DNA from: Zeus faber | Lineage: Eukaryota; Chordata; Actinopteri; Zeiformes; Zeidae | Assembly: GCA_960531495.1 (NCBI GenBank) | Contig: OY482852.1 | Location: forward strand, 6,215,004-6,279,003 | Length of the DNA stretch: 64,000 nucleotides | Direction of reading: 5' to 3' | Part shown: positions 45,569 to 56,830 of the stretch, in pieces | Numbering within the stretch: position 1 is the first letter of the stretch | How the letters are laid out: each line of letters starts with the position of its first letter | The notes under the pieces: generated by a model | Database searches by the model: none | Told to the model about the DNA's origin: nothing | The model's input: only the letters and a program-made list of their open reading frames with translations | Program-made: the position numbers and the translations under genes

Positions 45569-46467
45569 AGATTTTATGGCATTTGTATTTTCAAAGTGCC
45601 AAAGTGCTTCTAAAGTGTTATTTCATCCCCTGACACAAAATTTCTCTGCACTGTCATTTTTTGCTCTTAAGTGTACCCAAAGTAAAAAGTTTTAAAACTA
45701 AAATTGTCATATCCAGTGTCTCTGACATATCCCATCATACTTTTTTTGCAGATGATGCTCATGCTTGTCCTTACAATTTACAAAAAAAGTAATTTATAGT
45801 CATTTAAAAAGATATACCAATATAAATATGAATCCTCATTAAAAAAAAAAAAGAAACTAAGTCAACCGTGTTTGAAATGTATTAAAAGTTGAAAGTCTCA
45901 AAAAAATGAATATATTTAATTTAAGTAAATACAGGTGCTTGGATTTTTTTTTTTTACTTAAATACACCAAATGAAGTACATTCCCCACTGAGGAACCCCA
46001 CGGATCAGAGCCTCACCTTGCTCTTTTGGCTCGCCCTCCATTTTGTTCTTCGCTCACGCCCCCCCCCCCTCCTCTTCCTAGCCCCGGCCCCCTCCTCTCC
46101 CCCCGCCCTCCTCCTCCAACCCTCCAACCCACCCCTCCACCCCACCCCTCCCCCTGAGTGGCAGGTGAGATTAGGAAGTCTTTGAACTCCATCTAGTTAC
46201 CCGAGACGTCGTCCAAATTTAGGCGGTATTATTTCGGGCGTGTGTGCTGAGTCAGGGAGAACGCAGCGGGGGCAGAGGAAGGTGTGGAGCCGCGTCCCCA
46301 AAAATGCATTATACCACGATAATGAGAAGTGTAAAGGAATGGTGGGGGTGGTGGGCGGGGGCCGGGGGATTACATTAAACATGTTTCCAACAGCAATGCC
46401 ATTTCCATTTAATGAAAAGGGATTTATTTTCTTTTCTTTTTTGCCGGGGGGGAAGAATTGCATTTAA
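45233..46467. other. AT-rich then C-rich noncoding stretch
   Basis: (TA)n at 45502-45565, A-rich DNA to about 45960, then C-rich DNA (46060-46150). No gene recognised. Confidence 0.5.
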
Positions 46468-46474
46468 TAATAAC

Positions 46475-46524
<50 letters not shown>
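46468..46524. repeat. (AAT)n microsatellite
   Basis: About 19 AAT-type units with one AAC variant. Confidence 0.96.
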
Positions 46525-46528
<4 letters not shown>

Positions 46529-47127
46529 GAAAGACGACATAAATCAATTGTTTTTCTCCGTTCATAATTAAATCACGCAAAAAGGCCTGAAGTCTCGGCG
46601 GTTGAAGATAACACCTTTGAATTCTGACTGACGCTGAAGGACGTCTTAATATTTTAATATTTCAAGTTGGCGGCTGGGTTCTGATCAATATTCAGGCGGA
46701 GGGATGCGATGCGGAGGATGTTGGGTCGGAATACCAACCGCTGTTTTAAGCAGGAGGGTTAGAGAGGAGGAATTAGGGAGCGTCGGCAAGAGTCTGGCCC
46801 GTTGTTTGATTTGGGCTTTCCTTGTGTTTTAATTGCGTGTTTGTCGAGGAGGATTTTGTTTTGTTCAGTGTGTCCATCAGTATGCAAAGTGGGCGCCGTC
46901 GTCCTTGATACATTTCCTCCAGGAATGATCTCATCCTATTTATTTTTTTATTTTTTATGTTAAATCTTTGAAGGAGGAAAATGATTGTTTGCTTTACTTC
47001 ACTCCACTTTGTCTGTGAAATCGAATTAAAATAACCATTCCACAAGACGTCTCCTCGGCGGTGGAATTAATTTGACGAAATACAGATGAAGGTGCGCTTT
47101 GCTTTGCCAGTCGCTGGGGATGATAGT
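46525..47127. other. Noncoding stretch
   Basis: Balanced sequence without recognised gene or repeat. Confidence 0.45.
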
Positions 47128-47137
47128 GTGTGTGTGA

Positions 47138-47168
<31 letters not shown>
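47128..47168. repeat. (TG)n-(AG)n microsatellite
   Basis: TG units followed by AG units. Confidence 0.93.
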
Positions 47169-47169
<1 letters not shown>

Positions 47170-47330
47170 TGAGGCTCCAGGGGGTCCCCAGCATAATTGT
47201 TATTCGTTGAACTTCGCCGTTATTCCAATCACAAGACGGGAATGATGCGCAATAATCACAGTTTCGATCATAGTTTGATGTTTTTTTCTGTAACTTTAGT
47301 ACAGACTGTTGTGGAGGTTTGGACTAAATC
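47167..47330 (+). repeat. Interspersed repeat related to 1490-1620
   Basis: GAGGCTCCAGGGGGTCCCCAG then GAACTTCGCCGTTATTCC parallels the internal part of the hAT-like element at 1289-1865. It is a fragment of the same unnamed family. Confidence 0.5.
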
Positions 47331-47548
47331 ATATTTAACAATAAATATGTTCTGACAAAGGGCTCCCAGACACTAAATTGTTGTCAAATGGGGTCTCATG
47401 TCGAGGGTCCTTGATGTGAAAAAGGAATAGGAAACTGAAGAAAATGGACAGATGCTTTTTTTTTTTTTTCTGTATTTTGCTTTTCAGGTGCCAGAGCTGC
47501 TTCTTTGCTAAATATTCTGATATGTGTTCTGATATATGCACAGGCATA
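47331..47548. other. Noncoding stretch
   Basis: T run near 47457-47469; no gene recognised. Confidence 0.4.
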
Positions 47549-47589
47549 CACACACACACACACACGCAAACACACACACACACACACAC

Positions 47590-47646
<57 letters not shown>
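47549..47646. repeat. (CA)n microsatellite
   Basis: About 98 bp of CA with two CGCAAA interruptions. Confidence 0.97.
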
Positions 47647-47649
<3 letters not shown>

Positions 47650-48049
47650 TCACAGTTGGACTGAATACCAGTGTGTTAGGAAAAGGAGGGTTTTCGAGTG
47701 AGGTTGAAGGTCATCGGTGCGTTTGCTTCGACGCATCTGGAGAATAACCTGGATCCTTCGTCAGTTGTTGGAATTGAAAGGATGACTTTTGGCCGCAGGC
47801 TGCCTTTTACAGCTCCCGCTCTCAAGCATTTTTATTTTGATGTTTTTCTTTCATTGCGCCAACCTGTTTTCACTCTGTAGCCTTCATGCCAAATGTCACC
47901 GGCACTCGGGAGGGGGGGATCACTTATACCATTAATTGAACAGTTTCTATTTTTATTTTTTTACCTGCCGCTGGGTACGGCAGTACAGTAGACTCACACA
48001 TCAGGTCGGACGTTGCGCTGCTGCGGTTACAGCGGCTCCCCCTTCTCAG

Positions 48050-48245
48050 ACTCAGAATCAGAATATTCAGCTAAGTACGTTTTCCCATACGTGTGGTAAA
48101 GATTGGTGCATTGCCGTACAAACAAATGGAAGTCTGTCAAAAAATTAATTAAAAAATGCCAAATAGAAACAGAAAAAGCCCAATATAAAAAATATAACAA
48201 ATAATAGCCAAATAACAAACTATACAAAATTAAGCCATATACACA

Positions 48246-48276
<31 letters not shown>

Positions 48277-48322
48277 TATATACACAACCAAAATACCCAA
48301 ACTAAGCAAAACTAACCAAATA
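48050..48322 (-). mobile_element. A-rich retroposon 3' end, left part
   Basis: ACTCAGAATCAGAATATTCA, a common teleost retroposon terminus, then GGTAAAGATTGG and A-rich sequence with AAATAAC-type words and an ATATAC repeat (48242-48285). The A-rich texture resumes after 49150, so the TIR element at 48323-49149 seems inserted into it. Confidence 0.5.
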
Positions 48323-49149
48323 TGTGACCCACCGAATACTTTAGAGTCATTTGGCGGCTTTCGAGATATTTTTTTATCGCATCATTTGAAAGTGGAGAAT
48401 CAGAGCAAGGTGTGTAAATCAAGCAAATATTTTTAAAGCTATGACTTGTTAAGGTGTGGCAAAACGTGTTTCTGAGATAATCACCTCCAAAGTTCTACTC
48501 CCACTTAGTTCATTCACCTCCCAGAATGCAAATGAGTTGGCGGACAAACAAAGCCTCATGGCTACTTAACATAATACTGAATGGGCGAATCACGAACAGC
48601 GTTGAACAGCTCAACAACACACAACTTATTTTGTTTTTAAAAAAGCTGTTATTTAACAGTAAAATATACATGTTTTATAAAAGTGGAATTATTTTGGAGT
48701 TCAAAAGTGACGCGAAGGGTTTTTCTTCTTCGACGTTTCACAACAGTGGCTCTGTGTGTATGTAAAAGTAGTACGATTTAAAGGTTGAATTCTATCAAAA
48801 TGGTTTCACATTGTGATTTCACATCACATGGAATATGGATGAATGATCTTCACCTGGACGGTCGCTTTAAAGGAAACGATCGATCGGCGTTTTTTAGCGT
48901 CTCGGTAAGTGAACTGCGTTTCGCCATGTAATGTAACGGGAATAGTAAACTGCACGGTTTACCATTTTTCTACTATTTATAAATCAAACTCGGTTTTGAA
49001 AATACGTTGAGAGATAACCAAAAAACACAAAGGAACACGAATCTGGAAAAATCGAATTTTCCTTCAAGAAAGGTTTTTTCAACTTATTTGGCTGCTCCTG
49101 GCGATTTCAGAAATGTGCGAGATGACAGCTTTTGCTGCGATGGGTCACA
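48323..49149. mobile_element. 827-bp TIR element with AATA duplication
   Basis: The termini TGTGACCCACCG (48323-48334) and CGATGGGTCACA (49138-49149) are inverted repeats with one mismatch. AATA flanks both sides (48319-48322, 49150-49153), fitting a 4-bp target duplication. There is no transposase frame, so it is non-autonomous. The superfamily is not identified. Its body contains a cluster of CGATCGATCGG (about 48887-48896) but no other recognised motif. Confidence 0.7.
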
Positions 49150-49300
49150 AATACGAAACAAATTCCCAAATAAAGACAAAAAAATAGCAGAATATATGAA
49201 AAAAATAAATCAACTGAGTAAAAAAAAAAAAGCCAAATAATAAAAAACGAAAGAAAAAAAAAATATATATATGAAAATATATATATATGTGTGAACAACC
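49150..49300 (-). mobile_element. A-rich retroposon 3' end, right part
   Basis: AAATTCCCAAATAAAGACAA then A-rich and ATATATAT sequence resembling the region left of the TIR element; interpreted as the other half of the interrupted host repeat. Confidence 0.4.
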
Positions 49301-50052
49301 AAAGGGGGACAAAAGCTGCTTCTTGTAAAAGGTCATTGAAGGAAAGGGAATTACGTGCGTCACAGCAATTTTGGCTTAAAACGTTCAAGGAGGAACAGAG
49401 GGTGGATGACATGCACTGCCATAGGTTCCATGCAGAGCACCCCTGCTTTCCTTTCCATCCTCAAACGCAGAGGGTTTTGTTTTTTTTAGCCCCTGGGAGC
49501 TAAAAGCGAAAAAGGCACAGCGGTGACATATGTTTCTGTCAGATGCTGTTAGGTTTGATTCCCGCAGAAGGAGGACGCCATTACAGGTGTGTGTCATAAC
49601 ATTCGTGGATGAATCGGCCGAGGCTTCTCCAATCTGCTGACGTCCATTCATCACTGCCGCTGTATGGATACACACTGTTTGCCTCACTCCCTTCCTCCAG
49701 GCGACTCGGGCTTCAATCAAAAATCTAAAATAAATGCTCCCAAAGTTATTTGTGAGTGCACATGTCAAACGTGGCTTCATTTGAGACATACAGTATGTAT
49801 CAGGATGTATCATCAGGATGAGAGGGTGGAGAGCAGGTTCCAGAAATGTGAGGATCTGACAATTTTTTATCAGCCTTCATTATCAGAAATGGAAGCCTAT
49901 TATTTGAACACTTTCACATTCAAGGAATTTGTCTCGGTATGGCTTTGGTTTAGGGTTTATAAAAGGTTACTGGATTAGGATAAGTAACATAATAATAGCT
50001 CATGAAAAAAAATCCAAATGTACATTGTGCAAGATACATATAATATTGGGAG

Positions 50053-50054
<2 letters not shown>
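49301..50054. other. Noncoding stretch
   Basis: No gene or repeat recognised. Confidence 0.45.
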
Positions 50055-50104
<50 letters not shown>

Positions 50105-50105
50105 G
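50055..50105. repeat. (GT)n-(GA)n microsatellite
   Basis: GT units followed by GA units. Confidence 0.96.
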
Positions 50106-50139
50106 TTGGGGTATAAAGATGGCATACATAGATACAGTA

Positions 50140-50360
50140 TATTCGATATTTAGTTTGGATATGTAATTATTAATGGTTTGGATATATACAGTTACTATAT
50201 AGTTGGGACACATATGTTGATACATAGTTATGATTTCATGTTAGCATACATGGGATATACAGTATCGTTGTGATATAAATATAGTATATAGCTAGCATAT
50301 GTCATTATAAAGTTGGGATATACAGTATTTATAAAATTGGGACTATATAGTTTGGATATA
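50140..50360. repeat. Degenerate ATAGTTGGGATATACAGT repeats
   Basis: Recurrent words GTTTGGATAT, AGTTGGGATAT and ATACAGTAT at irregular spacing over about 220 bp. Old or irregular minisatellite. Confidence 0.65.
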
Positions 50361-51460
50361 TTATTGCAACCTAAGTGCATTGGGTGGAAAAAATAACTTT
50401 ATTGATGACAAAGAGTGAAAGTTATTGTAATGATGCCCCCTGCCGTGCCACACACATTGATGTGTCCAAAGTGCAGTTTTAATGTTCTCCATCCTGCACT
50501 GCACCTGCTATCCACACATCGAAGTGCATTTACAGCTTTGTAAGCTTTTTTACCATCTGGGTTGATTCGACAATAAATATGATGTCCCGCGTAAACAGGA
50601 ATGCTGCACTGATGTGCCAGACCACCATCTGCTTCGCCTAATTACAGACTTCCTTTTACTTATCAGATATATTGTCTCTACTCCACTCTAAGGATTGGGC
50701 GTGGCCGGCGGAGGAGAGAGGGCGGAGCAGGTAGTTTGTGGCACGGCTTGGAGACACTGCGGGGAGAAAACAAAGGGAACCTTGAGATCACAGCAGACCG
50801 TCAACATACAAACGATGAATATTCTCAGGCTTATTTATCATAATGTGGCTCTGAGGGTTTATGTAACAGAGTTGTCCTTGAATTTGTTTTTCCTCATAAA
50901 TCGAAAAACCCTTGAGCTAAACAGAGAAAAACAATGCATTTTAATGTGTTTCCTACATTCATTGTTTCACATACACTACATTTCTGATTGTTTCTGGATT
51001 GGAACTACAAGCATTTCATAACATTTTCTTTAATAGTTTTTTTCCCACTCAATTTACCACACATTTTACCTTTTAATTGTTGCCAAATTATTATGGTTAT
51101 TCTCCATTGTTTATTTTTAGGTTTATTGTTCTGGTTTATAGGTGATTGTTAGGTTTATTTTTTTGAATGTTTATTGTTAATTTTTTCTTCTAGTTAACTT
51201 GTAGGTTTTTTGAATATTGCCTAAAAAAATCATGGCCATTGATTATTGTATAGATTCATTTTTATTGATGATTTTTTTTTATCATAAGGTCCATTGTGTA
51301 TTGACAATTTATTTATTGTCCATTGTTTATTTAATTGTTTTTTTCAGTTTTATTGGATTTTTACATATTGTCAATTTCTTCTTTCAATTTTAATTCTTAT
51401 TACTTATACTTAATTATTAATTATTATTGCCTAAATTTTGATGTTGAGCTGCTGTGACAC
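50361..51460. other. Noncoding stretch, T-rich from 51040
   Basis: Unique sequence to about 51030, then T-rich DNA with recurring TTTATTGTT-like words (51060-51420). No gene recognised. Confidence 0.5.
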
Positions 51461-51574
51461 GTCTGTCTGTCTGTCTGTCCGTCTGTCCGTCTGTCTGTCT
51501 GTCTGTCCGTCCGTCTGTCCGTCTGTCCATCCGTCTATCCGTCTAACCATCCATCTATCCATCTATCTATCTAT
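51461..51574. repeat. (GTCT/GTCC)n then (ATCT)n array
   Basis: About 110 bp of GTCT and GTCC units ending in ATCC/ATCT units. Confidence 0.95.
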
Positions 51575-51746
51575 TGAATACAGTTTGGATCCAGCTTTCC
51601 TCGCAAATACTTCAGTTCTTTCCATGTCCACGTTGCGTCTCGGACGTCCACGGGTCAAGGGCGTTTGGAGCCTCAGCCGCTGTGTTGTCACCTTTATTGT
51701 CCAAATTAAATCAGGCCCTCGGCCCCCGATCCTTTTACCTTAATTT

Positions 51747-51747
<1 letters not shown>

Positions 51748-51797
<50 letters not shown>
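51748..51797. repeat. (GA)n microsatellite
   Basis: About 50 bp of AG. Confidence 0.96.
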
Positions 51798-51799
<2 letters not shown>

Positions 51800-51876
51800 C
51801 TCCCCTCCCCACTCCTCTGATTGCTCTGGGATGTGCTGAGCCGGCGCCCTCCCCAGGACCCCCAAACAGGTTGACC

Positions 51877-51903
51877 GGGGGGGGGGGGGGGGGGGGGGGG
51901 GGG
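51877..51903. repeat. 27-nt G run
   Basis: 27 consecutive G. Prone to sequencing and assembly error. Confidence 0.95.
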
Positions 51904-52412
51904 CGCATCAGAAAAATTACAAGGTCATCCACTGAGGGGAAAAACATTTTATATTCTATTGGTGACAGAAGACTCGATTCTTTGGTCTTGATTTTAAGCG
52001 CCATCCTCCCCATCACAACCCCACCGTGCACGCTGCTCAATAAACAATTCATAAGTTTAGGGGGAAAATGGCAGCAGAGTTTGACAAAAGGTAAGGAGGT
52101 AAGAAGAATACCAGGTACAAGAGAAAACAACCGCATAATGAATTGACATTTCACATTTCATCACCTCTATGGTGATGAAATGTGATTTCTCAAAATCTTG
52201 GCTCTGCGGCCCACGCACGTCTGACCGTGTTTTTTTTTTTTTCCCCCCGCAAGAAGACAACGCGGGTTTGTTTTCATCCACGCTGCCGACGTTAATTTCC
52301 CCGAGGGACGGCGTCTGACCTTGAGGAAAAGAAAAGAGGAAATAAAACTTGTAAGGGATGTAAATGAGAAAAGCAGATTAGAAGAAAAAAGTGGTAAATA
52401 CACTGTCAGTTC
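51904..52412. other. Noncoding stretch
   Basis: A short inverted repeat TTTCATCACC/GGTGATGAAA lies at about 52156-52181. No gene recognised. Confidence 0.45.
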
Positions 52413-52425
52413 TGTGTGTGTGTGC

Positions 52426-52484
<59 letters not shown>

Positions 52485-52497
52485 TGCGTGCCTGCGT
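52413..52497. repeat. (TG)n microsatellite
   Basis: About 85 bp of TG with TGCG variants at both ends. Confidence 0.97.
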
Positions 52498-52669
52498 GTC
52501 TCTGCTTTGTGGACTTTGCGGAGGCGTCACGCCCCAGGTGTTAGTCGTCCTCTTTGAGGATTACAGAGCAGAGTTTGGAGAGGTGCGGAGTCCTTTCAAG
52601 TTTCCCTGCGACTCAGACTCGGTCCGGCGGCAGAAAAGCTGAGGAGTGGAAGCCGCGACCACCCTGAAA

Positions 52670-52687
52670 CCCCCCCCCCCCCCCCCC
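52670..52687. repeat. 18-nt C run
   Basis: Eighteen consecutive C followed by AAAA. Confidence 0.93.
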
Positions 52688-52797
52688 AAAAGTAGAACAC
52701 GTCCACCTCCAAACTGCTGACCGCAGTCCCTGCCATCTTTTCTCCTCCATTTTCAGATTTATTTCCTCCGTGCAGAGTCCAGGGTTGCTCCTGTATG

Positions 52798-52799
<2 letters not shown>

Positions 52800-52833
<34 letters not shown>

Positions 52834-52858
52834 CTGTGTGCCTGTGTGTGTGTGCATG
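52800..52858. repeat. (GT)n microsatellite
   Basis: About 58 bp of GT with GC and CC interruptions. Confidence 0.95.
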
Positions 52859-52979
52859 CGATCTTGACACCTGAGCCGTGGTGTGAGCCAGGTGCACAGA
52901 GTGGTAACCCTGGTTATTCATCTTCTCCCAGGCATCTCGGTCCTCTGTATTGCAGCACTCCAGGCTGGCAGGGCAGTCC

Positions 52980-52980
52980 C

Positions 52981-53051
<71 letters not shown>
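52980..53051. repeat. (CT)n microsatellite
   Basis: About 70 bp of CT with one GT interruption. Confidence 0.97.
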
Positions 53052-53054
<3 letters not shown>

Positions 53055-53390
53055 AGGGCCAAGCAGAACCCGGCCGACCTGACCACGGCCAATTCAGTCT
53101 CACGGCTTTTGTTTGCCTTCAATAAAAATAAATAGATAAATAATCTGATTGGATCAGCTCCTGTTCGTAGGACGTACTGTGCATACTCTCCCGGCAGAGC
53201 TGCTCCAACTCCTCCCTGCTCAACATTCCTCTTTCTCTCCTTCTACCTTAAGCTTGGCTTCGTATCAGCTTCCGCCTCCTTTAATGTGGTGACGCCTTCC
53301 ATTAATTCAAGACGGTTCCTCTGTTGGTCATTTGGATAGAGGAGAAAAGTGTCTTATAGGAGAAAGCTGTCAACATTACAGCACAGCTGG
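53052..53390. other. Noncoding stretch
   Basis: No gene or repeat recognised. Confidence 0.4.
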
Positions 53391-53735
53391 TTGGATGGGT
53401 GGATGATGGATGATGGATGGATGAATGGATGGACGGATGATGGATGGGTGGATGGGTGGATGGAAGGATGATGGATGAGTGGATGGATAGATACTTTATT
53501 GATCCCCGGAGGGAGATTTCAGTGTCACTGCATCTTGCATTAAAATAGGCAAAAATAATAATACAAAGGGAGAACGGAAAATGGCAATATGCAATAAACC
53601 TGAGGATCACCTGAACATCCTGAAAAGGATTAACTTGAAGATTGAACAATTGCAAACCTACAATAAAAGTAAAAATAACAACCTAAAATTAACAATAATA
53701 AATAAAATTGGCTATTACAATAAGCCTCCGCAGAC
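53391..53735 (-). mobile_element. Retroposon 3' end with (ATGG)n tail
   Basis: Read on the minus strand, an A-poor body (complement of 53490-53735) ends ..GGATCAATAAAGTATC and passes into a CATC/ATCC repeat (complement of 53391-53487). The plus-strand string GATAGATACTTTATTGATCC is a hallmark of a frequent teleost LINE-like 3' terminus. It matches the fragment at 37525-37786, including CATTAAAATAGGCAA. No coding part is present. Confidence 0.7.
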
Positions 53736-54489
53736 ACTATGTGTAAACCTAGAAACATATCTTATCACTTATCTGATGTACTGTACATGGGGGCGGAGGG
53801 GGACAGGGACGGTGTCCAGGCGGCGGTGGCGGCGGCGGCGGCGTGTGTGCGTTCGAGCGGCGTGAGCCACGTTCTGGAGCGTGTCAGAGCAGAGTCGGGA
53901 AACATCAATATTCAGAACCTTGGCTCTGGCACCGGAAAGTGTCGCCTGGAGACAGCGCGGTGACAGTAGCCAAGCTCCAAACCCTCCATTAGTCTCTCAG
54001 TGTCACTTCAAACTCCTGAAATCCATCTCTCTCTCTCTCTCGCTCTCTCTCTTGCTCCCGCTCCCGCTCTCGCTCTCTCCGCTCGGTCTCCAAACCAGGT
54101 CACATTCTCAACATGGCGGCGTTGGTTGTCATCGCCTAATTGCGCCCTCCACCCAACGCAGGGGACGGTGCGAACAGCTGCCGCCGTGGCCCCCTCTAAT
54201 TAATTCCACTCGCAAATTATTAATTAAAAGAGATTCTTCACGTGGCTGCAAAAGCAAATAAATGGCAAATCATTATGATGATAATTGCACGTTGCAGTAA
54301 TAGGGGGACTAGTCATTAGCGCTCATATTTTATGTATGCATGAAATTCTGTACGGGGGACCTTGAGGCACGGATGGCGGGGTTAATGTGAGAGACAGAAG
54401 GTGCTGACGTGGGAATGATGAAGTGTTTGTGGCGCTTCTACACTCCACATATGAGACACATCGGCCGCGGTGATGGAGCTCACATCGCC
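53736..54489. other. Noncoding stretch with (GGC)n and (CT)n
   Basis: A GGC repeat at about 53819-53842 and CT repeats near 54027-54080. The block at 54190-54370 is AT-rich, repeat-free and rich in TAATTA-type cores. No gene recognised. Confidence 0.5.
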
Positions 54490-54610
54490 ATTATAATAAG
54501 AACAATAATAAAAATAATAATAATAGTAATAACCTTTATTTGTATAACACTTTTTCATGCACAACATGCAACTGAAAGGGCTTTCAATGAATTGAAGGCA
54601 ATCAAATAAT
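54490..54610 (-). mobile_element. L2-like LINE 3' end with (ATT)n tail
   Basis: The plus strand reads ATAATAATAG..AACCTTTATTTGTATAACA, CATGCAACTGAAAGGGCTTT, which is the reverse complement of a widespread teleost L2-type 3' end (TATAAAT..AAAGTTATTATT). Short fragment without coding sequence. Confidence 0.6.
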
Positions 54611-55152
54611 AACAGCGAAAAAGCAAACAAGCGAAATGCATTAGATAAAGAAAAAAAGGTAAATACACCCATTTTCAGATTTGGGTCGTCAATTATTGTG
54701 CGTTTGTTTATTTTCATAAAGCGGAACGAGAACCAACTGTTGTCGATTTATCTCGCACATCAAAAACATTATCCAAAAATGTATTTCCATTAAAATAGTG
54801 CGTTAAATACCGTTAAGTACGCCTCAATTCCTCCACCAGAATCATCACAAGCGACTAGAATTCCCTTTGATATTGCTCGGGAGTGCTTTATTTTAGGAGG
54901 CTTACCGTGTTTTATGGGTTACCATTTGAGGAAAGCAAAAGGGAACAGTGTAAAACTCCACTGGAAAGGAGCGAGTGTTTCCCCGGGGCAGTTTAATAAC
55001 GATCTTGAGTCTTGACTGACAAAACCTGTTGAGATGGATATATCTCACGCTGAAGGTCACAATTCATCAGCGACTTTGGGGGAAAGGAGTCGTTCCAACT
55101 CTGTTCCTTCACATTCAGACATACTGTATGCTGCAGTCTTTCCATGTGACGC
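54611..55152. other. Noncoding stretch
   Basis: No gene or repeat recognised. Confidence 0.45.
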
Positions 55153-55208
55153 GTGTGCGCGTGCGCGTGCGCGTGCGCGTGCGCGTGCGTGTGTGTGTGT
55201 GTGTGTGC
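55153..55208. repeat. (GTGCGC)n-(GT)n microsatellite
   Basis: Hexanucleotide GTGCGC units passing into GT; alternating purine-pyrimidine, a Z-DNA-prone sequence. Confidence 0.95.
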
Positions 55209-55754
55209 ACGTGAAGCTCCAAATCGTGTGTTTGTACATCCGCAGCAATCACTGTATGTGGAGCCTCTATCTATCTGTTTGACAAGGGCTCGGTGGCTGA
55301 TGTTGACACTTGGATTAGAGGGAGGAGAGAAGGAGGGAGGGAGGGAGGGAGGGAGGGAGTTGGACGTGAGGAGCGCCTGACCTTCCAAGGACGGCTGTGG
55401 AAGGCGACGATAAGGTGTAGGGCTGGGATGTGACAGAGCTCCACCGCAGGCCGGTGCTGGTGGAGTGTGTTGTCCTGTTTGGGGATTTGAGGGCCCGCAG
55501 AGGGGAAAGTCGGGAGGAAAGTGGCGAAAAAAGCCCAACAGTCTGAAACAACGAAATGATAATGATAATGATGAATACAGCTACAGGCAACGATGCACGG
55601 GGTCCAGGTTAGTCGCAGCCATTGCACCAATGTGAAAACAAGCCACAGAGGAAATAAACGATAAGTAAGATACTTCTGTACAACTTAAACTGGAAACCCC
55701 CTACTAACCACAAATAATATGTTGTTATTCACCAAGATAACAGACCTGAGGACT
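55209..55754. other. Noncoding stretch
   Basis: GAGG repeats at about 55330-55360; otherwise no gene or repeat recognised. Confidence 0.45.
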
Positions 55755-55900
55755 ACCGGCACGAATTACAGTTTTCCGAGTTCCCTTGAAACGCAGCATC
55801 AGTTCCTACCGGCACGAATTACAGTTTTCCAAGTTCTTTTAAAACGCAGCATCAGTTTCCGCCGACACGGCTCCCATTGAACGCAGCATCACTTCCTGCT
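55755..55900 (+). repeat. 53-bp tandem repeat, 2.7 copies
   Basis: Units start at 55755 and 55808 (ACCGGCACGAATTACAGTTT ..AACGCAGCATCAG), with a shortened third from 55861. A reverse-complement relative lies at 25665-25770, so the unit comes from an interspersed repeat that duplicated locally. Confidence 0.85.
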
Positions 55901-55962
55901 GTCTCTCGTCTTGATCGTTATGTGGTTGCCGCTAGCTCCACATACCCGAATTCCCGTCAGGT

Positions 55963-56022
55963 AGGGTAGGGTAGTGTTGTATGTTGTTGGGTTGTTGGGT
56001 TGTTGGGTTGTTGCTACACAGC
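55963..56022. repeat. (GGGTA)n and (GTTGTTGG)n short repeats
   Basis: Three GGGTA units followed by GTTGTTGGGTTGTTGG repeats. Confidence 0.88.
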
Positions 56023-56624
56023 TAACTTTGCACAACTAGCTGGCTATGTAACTACATTGCTAATCAGAGAAATTCTGTGTTTTTTTGGAAATGTCACTTG
56101 CGGTAGCTCGGTGAGATCACGCGGCCACTCTTGGTGTTCGTACGGATCGAGCCCGTGAATTCACTTTATTGAACTCGAACTTGAACTGTGTCGACGTAGC
56201 GCTCCTTTGCTTTGTTGTTCAAATTCCCTCTGTAAGAAATTTTTACCTTGATCTCCCTCCAGTCCATTGGTGGGTTGTTTTTTTTTCTCTGTTGATTTGC
56301 GTTTGTTGCCGCTGTGTGCTTGTGGTTGTTGTAACCAAAATTAATGTAAACAAAGAGGCGATCCAGAATGCAATGCGGCATCACTTAGTTGCCTATTCTC
56401 TATTGGATGATGATGTCACAAAGCGCCCCGCTCCACTACACTACTTTCGGTTCCTTCCTTCAGAATTTCAAGATTTTTTTTTAAACTAACTCCTCCTACA
56501 GATATAATCTGATGTTCATCAAACTTGGACCCCAGCATGTCTGGACTGCCCTGAATACAATTCTTTAATTTCCTGCCCATGGGTTTCACGCTTTCTGAGC
56601 GACAGGCACTTTCTGTTGGAAAAT
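56023..56624. other. Noncoding stretch
   Basis: No gene or repeat recognised. Confidence 0.4.
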
Positions 56625-56830
56625 GGCGAGAAGAATCAGAATAATCTGAACAAAAACAATAGGGTAATAATAACACCAAATAACAAAATAACACAATAAC
56701 AAATAACAAATAAACTAATAACAAAATAGGAAAAACAAAAATGAAGTAGAGATAATCCACACAATTAGGAAAATACAAAACCAAAATCGTCAAATATATA
56801 AAAACATACAGAATATCCAATGCAAGTCAA
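56625..56830 (-). repeat. A-rich AACAAATA-type sequence
   Basis: AGAATCAGAATAATCTGAAC then AATAACAAATAAC words resemble the A-rich retroposon end at 48050-48322. Low certainty. Confidence 0.35.
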
